Origin: an uncultured Eubacteriales bacterium
Lineage (GTDB): Bacteria > Bacillota > Clostridia > Oscillospirales > CAG-272
DNA length: 64,000 nucleotides
Assembly (NCBI GenBank): GCA_905201895.1
Contig: CAJKPX010000005.1
Span: 14,937-78,936, forward strand
Direction of reading: 5' to 3'
Made by a program: the position numbers and the translations under genes. The notes below the pieces were generated by a model. The model saw nothing but the letters and a program-made list of their open reading frames with translations, was not told the origin of the DNA and did no database searches. Below are positions 60,121-64,000 of the stretch, one piece after another; within the stretch, counting starts at the first letter, position 1; every line of letters starts with the position of its first letter.

Positions 60121-61434
60121 TTATTCCTTTTCAGCGTTGGCATCCTGCACTGCTTCTACCAGAATGGTGAGCTTCGTTACGCGCTCCTCATCCATCTGTG
60201 CAACGATAACGAACAGATTTTCATATTGGAAGCTGTCACCAACGTGCGGATCCGCCTCCAGCATTTCGATCGCCCATCCACCCACGGTGGAATATTCGCA
60301 GGTGAAGCCCTCGGGCTTCATGAAATCGACCTCCTCAAAGAAATCGTCGAGGTTCATATCGCCCAACACCTCGTAGGTGTTTTCACCCGTAGCAAGACAC
60401 TCGGTAATAATCACGTCGGTATCGTCCCAAATGTCGCCAACCAGCTCCTCCAGGATATCCTCCATCGTGACGATCCCCAGCGTTCCGCCGTATTCGTCGA
60501 TCACGATTGCAAGGTGCATCTTTGCCTCTCTGAGCTTGGCAAGTGCTGCGGGAAGCTTCATCGTTTTATGTAGCTTGCAGGGCTTGAGAAGCATGGAGTG
60601 GATGTCCGGGCTTGCATCGTCCAACGTTGCTTTATAATAACGCGTCAGAGAGAGAATTCCAACGATATTGTCGATGCTGTCCTCATAAACGGGAAGACGC
60701 GAAAACTGCGTCATATCGCCAAGCAGCGCCATGATCTTCTCGGGCTCATCGTCCAAGTCGATCGCGGTCACGTCGATACGGGGCGTCATGATCTTTTCAA
60801 TGGTGGTGTCACGGAAATCCAGCGTGGATTGCAACAGTTCACCCTGTCCCTCGTTGATCACGCCCTCCTCCTCAACGGTGTCGATGATCGAAACCAGCTC
60901 CTCCTCGGTTACGGTTGGCTCATCGTCCTTTCGGTCACTTCCCCAAATCTTGCGCAGCAAGAACAGAATTGCCATGACAATGAAAACAAAGGGACTCAGG
61001 ATCATCGTCAGAACTCGGGTGGGGATCGCAATAACACGAACCACCGTGTCGGCGTTTTGCTTGGACAGAATTTTGGGCACGATCTCTCCAAAGATCAGGA
61101 TTACCACTGTGATCAGGATCGTTGCAATCGTGGAAGCAAGCGCCACGTCATTTTGAAACAAATTCATCACGATCAGGGTCGTGCAGGTGGAAACGGCGAT
61201 ATTAGCAAGGTTGTTGCCGATCAGAATGGCGGAAAGCGACGTTGTGAATTTATCGCAAATCCGATATGCAATTCTCGCCGTGCAGCTTCCCTCCTCGGAT
61301 GCCTTCCGCAAACGCATCTTGTTTGCGGTGTTGAACGCAATCTCGGAGGCAGAAAAATAGGCAGAAAGACAGATCATAACAAAAATGACCACGTATGCCC
61401 ACCACATGTTTGAAAAATGCTCCGCGAAGGTCAT
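60121..61434 (-). CDS. CNNM/CBS-domain membrane protein (HlyC/CorC family), copy 1
   Basis: The 437-residue product has a CNNM membrane domain (about four helices, SAYFSASEIAFNTANKMRLR, LIGNNLANIAV, FGEIVPKILSK), two CBS domains at about 195-325 (RDTTIEKIMTPRIDVTAID, IVIDEYGGTLGIVTMEDILE), and a C-terminal CorC_HlyC domain. Relatives export or sense Mg2+ or other divalent cations. Its ATG overlaps the end of copy 2 by 4 bases, so both are co-translated and may form a heterodimer. Confidence 0.9.
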   Translation of the reverse strand: MTFAEHFSNMWWAYVVIFVMICLSAYFSASEIAFNTANKMRLRKASEEGSCTARIAYRICDKFTTSLSAILIGNNLANIAVSTCTTLIVMNLFQNDVALASTIATILITVVILIFGEIVPKILSKQNADTVVRVIAIPTRVLTMILSPFVFIVMAILFLLRKIWGSDRKDDEPTVTEEELVSIIDTVEEEGVINEGQGELLQSTLDFRDTTIEKIMTPRIDVTAIDLDDEPEKIMALLGDMTQFSRLPVYEDSIDNIVGILSLTRYYKATLDDASPDIHSMLLKPCKLHKTMKLPAALAKLREAKMHLAIVIDEYGGTLGIVTMEDILEELVGDIWDDTDVIITECLATGENTYEVLGDMNLDDFFEEVDFMKPEGFTCEYSTVGGWAIEMLEADPHVGDSFQYENLFVIVAQMDEERVTKLTILVEAVQDANAEKE

Positions 61435-62771
61435 ACCGTCACCTCCTCACCGAGCTCCTCCGCCTTCATGGCGGCAAGATCCTCCTCGTCGAGAATGTGA
61501 ACGAGCACCTCGGTCAGGCGTCCACCCTCAACGGTTTTTGCAGTATAGCTGACATTCTCATAAAGGAAGGACTCGTTTTCCACCGGCAAATGCCCCAGCG
61601 TTTCCAAAATAAAGGAAAGCATCGGCTTCGAGGCAATTTTCTTAGGAGCGCGCCCAAGACTCATGCGCTCGTAGGCGGTTGCCATCAGCATGTGCGTGTT
61701 TACCAGATATTTGTTTCCGCCCAGGGTTTGGAAGTTCTGGTCAACCACATCCTCCTCATCGAAGATTTCGCCAACCAGCTCCTCCAGAATATCCTCAAGG
61801 GTCACAAGTCCGACAACTTTCTTGTTATCGTCGAGAACCATTGCAACCTGCAGCTTGTGCTGTCTCATATCGGTGAGAAGGTCCTCGATTTTCGCGTTCT
61901 TACGCACAAGATACGGAGGCTTCATCACACTTCGCAAACGAAGATTGGGATTGCGCTTATGCTCAATCAGATAGGTGCGCGTGCGCAAAATGCCGACCAC
62001 GCGTTCGGAATTTTCTGCCTTAACGGGCAGACGTGAGTAGTTCGTATTCCGGATCACCTCCAGAATTTCGGCGGGGGTGGCGTTTACGCGGAGAAAGGCA
62101 ATATCCTTCTCCATCGTCATAATATCGCCAACGGTTGTTCTCGCAAATTCCAGTGCAGACTTGAGCATGTCTCCCTGCTCCTCGTCCACAATGCCCTCCT
62201 CCTCTGCCGTTTCGATAATCTGCGTGAGCTCATCCTCGGTAATCGAGGGCTCAACCTCTTTCTTCTTAAAGATTTTCGATGCAAAATCGGAAATCAGCAT
62301 AAAGAAGGCAGAAAACGGCTTGAGCAGCTTCATAAGCAATCGAAGGGAGCCTTGAAAGAACAGAGACACCGATTCGCTGCGATCGTTGGCAAAGCTCTTG
62401 GGAATCATCTCGCTGAACAGAAAAATGATCACCGTGCTCATCACGGAGCAGATCATGGAAAACGCAAACGAATCCAAAAAAGCTTCGGTTTTACCAAATC
62501 TTTCACGAAAAATATCCGTTGCAAGAATGGTAAACACAGCAGCTCCCGCAATTTTGGTTACGTTGTTTCCAAGCAGCAGCGTTGTAAGAGCCTTGTCAAA
62601 CTTATTGAGAATCAGCATCACGCCTTGTGCTTTTTTGTTCCCGTCATCGGCAAGCGTCTTGATCTTGATCTTGTTGACTGCCGAAAACGAGCTTTCGGTG
62701 GCGGCAAAATACGCCCCACCCAAAACACAAATAAAAAAGATGATCCATAAGGGTATACTGTCACTACCCAT
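61431..62771 (-). CDS. CNNM/CBS-domain membrane protein (HlyC/CorC family), copy 2
   Basis: The 446-residue paralogue, first in the pair. CNNM domain with GGAYFAATESSFSAVNKIKI, LGNNVTKIAG and FSEMIPKSFAND; CBS pair with RTTVGDIMTMEKDIAFLR and VLDDNKKVVGLVTLEDILEE; then a CorC_HlyC end. It differs from copy 1 at the motif equivalent to GGTLG, reading NKKVVG, so cofactor binding may differ. The ribosome site AAGGAG is 11 bases from ATG. Confidence 0.89.
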   Translation of the reverse strand: MGSDSIPLWIIFFICVLGGAYFAATESSFSAVNKIKIKTLADDGNKKAQGVMLILNKFDKALTTLLLGNNVTKIAGAAVFTILATDIFRERFGKTEAFLDSFAFSMICSVMSTVIIFLFSEMIPKSFANDRSESVSLFFQGSLRLLMKLLKPFSAFFMLISDFASKIFKKKEVEPSITEDELTQIIETAEEEGIVDEEQGDMLKSALEFARTTVGDIMTMEKDIAFLRVNATPAEILEVIRNTNYSRLPVKAENSERVVGILRTRTYLIEHKRNPNLRLRSVMKPPYLVRKNAKIEDLLTDMRQHKLQVAMVLDDNKKVVGLVTLEDILEELVGEIFDEEDVVDQNFQTLGGNKYLVNTHMLMATAYERMSLGRAPKKIASKPMLSFILETLGHLPVENESFLYENVSYTAKTVEGGRLTEVLVHILDEEDLAAMKAEELGEEVTV

Positions 62772-62812
62772 GAAAAAACCAACTCCTTACCTATTTTTTT
62801 ACATTACTTATT

Positions 62813-62841
62813 ATTTTATCATTTATTAACGTGTTTGTCAA
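62813..62841 (-). promoter_or_regulatory. Promoter of the CNNM pair
   Basis: TTGACA (62836-62841) and TAAAAT (62813-62818) have a 17-base spacer. The rest of the 158-base gap to 62930 shows no gene. Confidence 0.75.
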
Positions 62842-62929
62842 GCATATATGGAAAAAATGTTGCATTACAGTGTAGTGTTACAATAGGTAATCGTTTCGGA
62901 TTTCTCAAGTTTGTGGTTACAGAACAAAA

Positions 62930-64000
62930 TTACAACTCGTCCGGAACGATCGCTTCTATCGAACGAAGCGCGTCACAAAGTCCCCGGTAGGTAATATCTA
63001 AGGCATCTGCGTTTTCCTTCGCCATAACTGACGCAGCAGCTCCTGCAGCCTGCCCCATAGCCATACAAGCTGCCTCTACACGAAGAGCGCTGTTTGCATA
63101 GGTATCAGAAGAAACACATCTTCCGGCACAAAGAACACGGCGGGAGTTTTTCGGAATTAAAGCGCTGTACGGGATCTTTGATACAACGTTTTCCTCGTGG
63201 AAGCGTTGCTCTATTCCTCTTTCCACGTGTAGATCAATCGGATAAAAGGCATAACAAACAGAATCAGGGTAGACATATCCGTTTATATATTCATCCGCAG
63301 TAATAACGCGCTCCCCCTCGATACGATTAGTCTCTCTCACGCCTGTTTCATTCGCTACAAAATCAACGGTCAAATTTTCAAGGCCATCTATTTTTCTCAA
63401 AAAGCTTACTACCTTCATCATCTCAAAACGAGCATTTTTTTCAAGCTGTGTTCGTCCAGCAGAAGTATCAGCATCCACACACGGAACGTGCATATTGATT
63501 TTATTCTGCTTCAAATAGCTTATCAGATTATCTGCTGTAATATGGGAAGGCAGAAGCACGGGATCAAAGCTTCTCTTGATATGCTCAAATATTTTTTCAC
63601 TCGCGACGTATCCCGAAATATGATTTTGCAACGTGGCAGGCTGCTGAACCTTACTTTTAAGTAATTTGAATCCGAGCAGCTGACAAAGCGTAGCGTCTCC
63701 CGTTGCATCAACAGCACAAGATGCCTTGATCGAGACCATTCCGTCTTTTGTTGTAACAATCAGGTTCACGCCATTTTTCTTTTCCAACGCGTAAGAGATC
63801 ATTGCGTTGCAAACAATATGAACGCCCGCCTCCTCGCATATTTGAAACAAAACAGTAGTATAGATAAACGGATTGAGAACTATCTGCTCGTGCCAATGAC
63901 GCTTCGGACGAAAAGAAATGCTTGGCAAAACAGCGCCGCCAAGCGCAACCGTTCGTTCGATCGCCTCCCAGCAGGGCCCGCACATGATTTGCTTTCCCCA
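62930..64000 (-). CDS. FAD-dependent oxidoreductase, N-terminus beyond the window
   Basis: The frame is open to the right edge, so the N-terminal FAD-binding GxGxxG is not visible. The visible 356 or so residues have AVDATGDATLCQLLG, NETGVRETNRIEGE and RVLCAGRCVSSDTYANSALR, then MAMGQAAGAAASV, all typical of FAD_oxidored (PF12831-like) enzymes. The substrate is unknown. It lacks the beta-rich tail seen in the remnant at 754-902. The base composition is more AT-rich than most neighbours, with more ATA and AAA codons, which may point to transfer. Confidence 0.83.
   Translation of the reverse strand, partial: WGKQIMCGPCWEAIERTVALGGAVLPSISFRPKRHWHEQIVLNPFIYTTVLFQICEEAGVHIVCNAMISYALEKKNGVNLIVTTKDGMVSIKASCAVDATGDATLCQLLGFKLLKSKVQQPATLQNHISGYVASEKIFEHIKRSFDPVLLPSHITADNLISYLKQNKINMHVPCVDADTSAGRTQLEKNARFEMMKVVSFLRKIDGLENLTVDFVANETGVRETNRIEGERVITADEYINGYVYPDSVCYAFYPIDLHVERGIEQRFHEENVVSKIPYSALIPKNSRRVLCAGRCVSSDTYANSALRVEAACMAMGQAAGAAASVMAKENADALDITYRGLCDALRSIEAIVPDEL

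Noticed and set aside
1..64000. CRISPR arrays, tRNA and rRNA genes, integrase or transposase genes
   Set aside because: I looked for regular direct repeats, cloverleaf-like segments and transposase motifs on both strands and found none that I could support by eye.

Overview
This is a 64 kb chromosomal segment from a bacterium of the Bacillota, most likely a Clostridia lineage. The evidence is strong AGGAGG ribosome-binding sites, consensus TTGACA-17-TATAAT promoters, a T-box riboswitch, an infC-rpmI-rplT operon with a transcribed leader, an AhrC/ArgR-type operator, a YolD/Y-family polymerase pair and a PASTA-tailed class B penicillin-binding protein. Most genes lie on the minus strand. I saw no rRNA, tRNA, CRISPR array, transposase or prophage module.

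Layout. 1-1181: a membrane-protein gene cut by the window edge, then a junction holding the C-terminal remnant of an FAD oxidoreductase and a 279-bp nested inverted repeat that could fold as an RNA and supplies the stop codon of trmFO. 1160-7088: an RNA/DNA housekeeping run in transcription order TrmH-family methyltransferase, dprA, topA, trmFO. 7156-8600: infC (AUU start), rpmI and rplT with a leader and attenuator. 8770-9000: a promoter-to-terminator unit with no credible ORF, a candidate small RNA. 9028-9972: a sugar nucleotidyltransferase. 10036-23871: a division and cell-wall cluster, mraZ-rsmH-ftsL-ftsI-murE-murF-mraY-ftsW-murG-ftsQ-ftsZ, without murD and ftsA. 24062-27967: a divergent DUF4011/SF1 helicase/nuclease resembling the Hhe anti-phage protein. 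27981-31642: a DUF4097 protein and a DHHW plus MBOAT O-acylation pair. 31726-34132: feoAB. 34211-34651: a small membrane protein. 34724-42790: a complete arginine run argG-H-C-J-B-D-F behind an ARG box. 43004-45958: a LacX-like epimerase and a YolD/Y-family polymerase pair. 45996-47743: trpB behind a T-box and a 19-codon upstream ORF. 47815-51955: a methionine methyl-transfer operon (metF, separate MetH reactivation domain, metH without that domain). 52032-54164: two XRE regulators, one interrupted by an in-frame TAG. 54306-62841: an HD dGTPase-like protein, a CX5R phosphatase-like protein, a soluble FtsH-like protease with an odd partner, an SGNH hydrolase, a HAD hydrolase and two tandem CNNM/CBS transporters. 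The window ends inside a second FAD oxidoreductase.

Most of the segment is core metabolism and cell division. The parts most worth follow-up are the structured repeat at 903-1181, the orphan RNA at about 8805-8998, the T-box plus small ORF before trpB, the amber-split XRE gene, and the helicase-nuclease and FtsH-like pairs.
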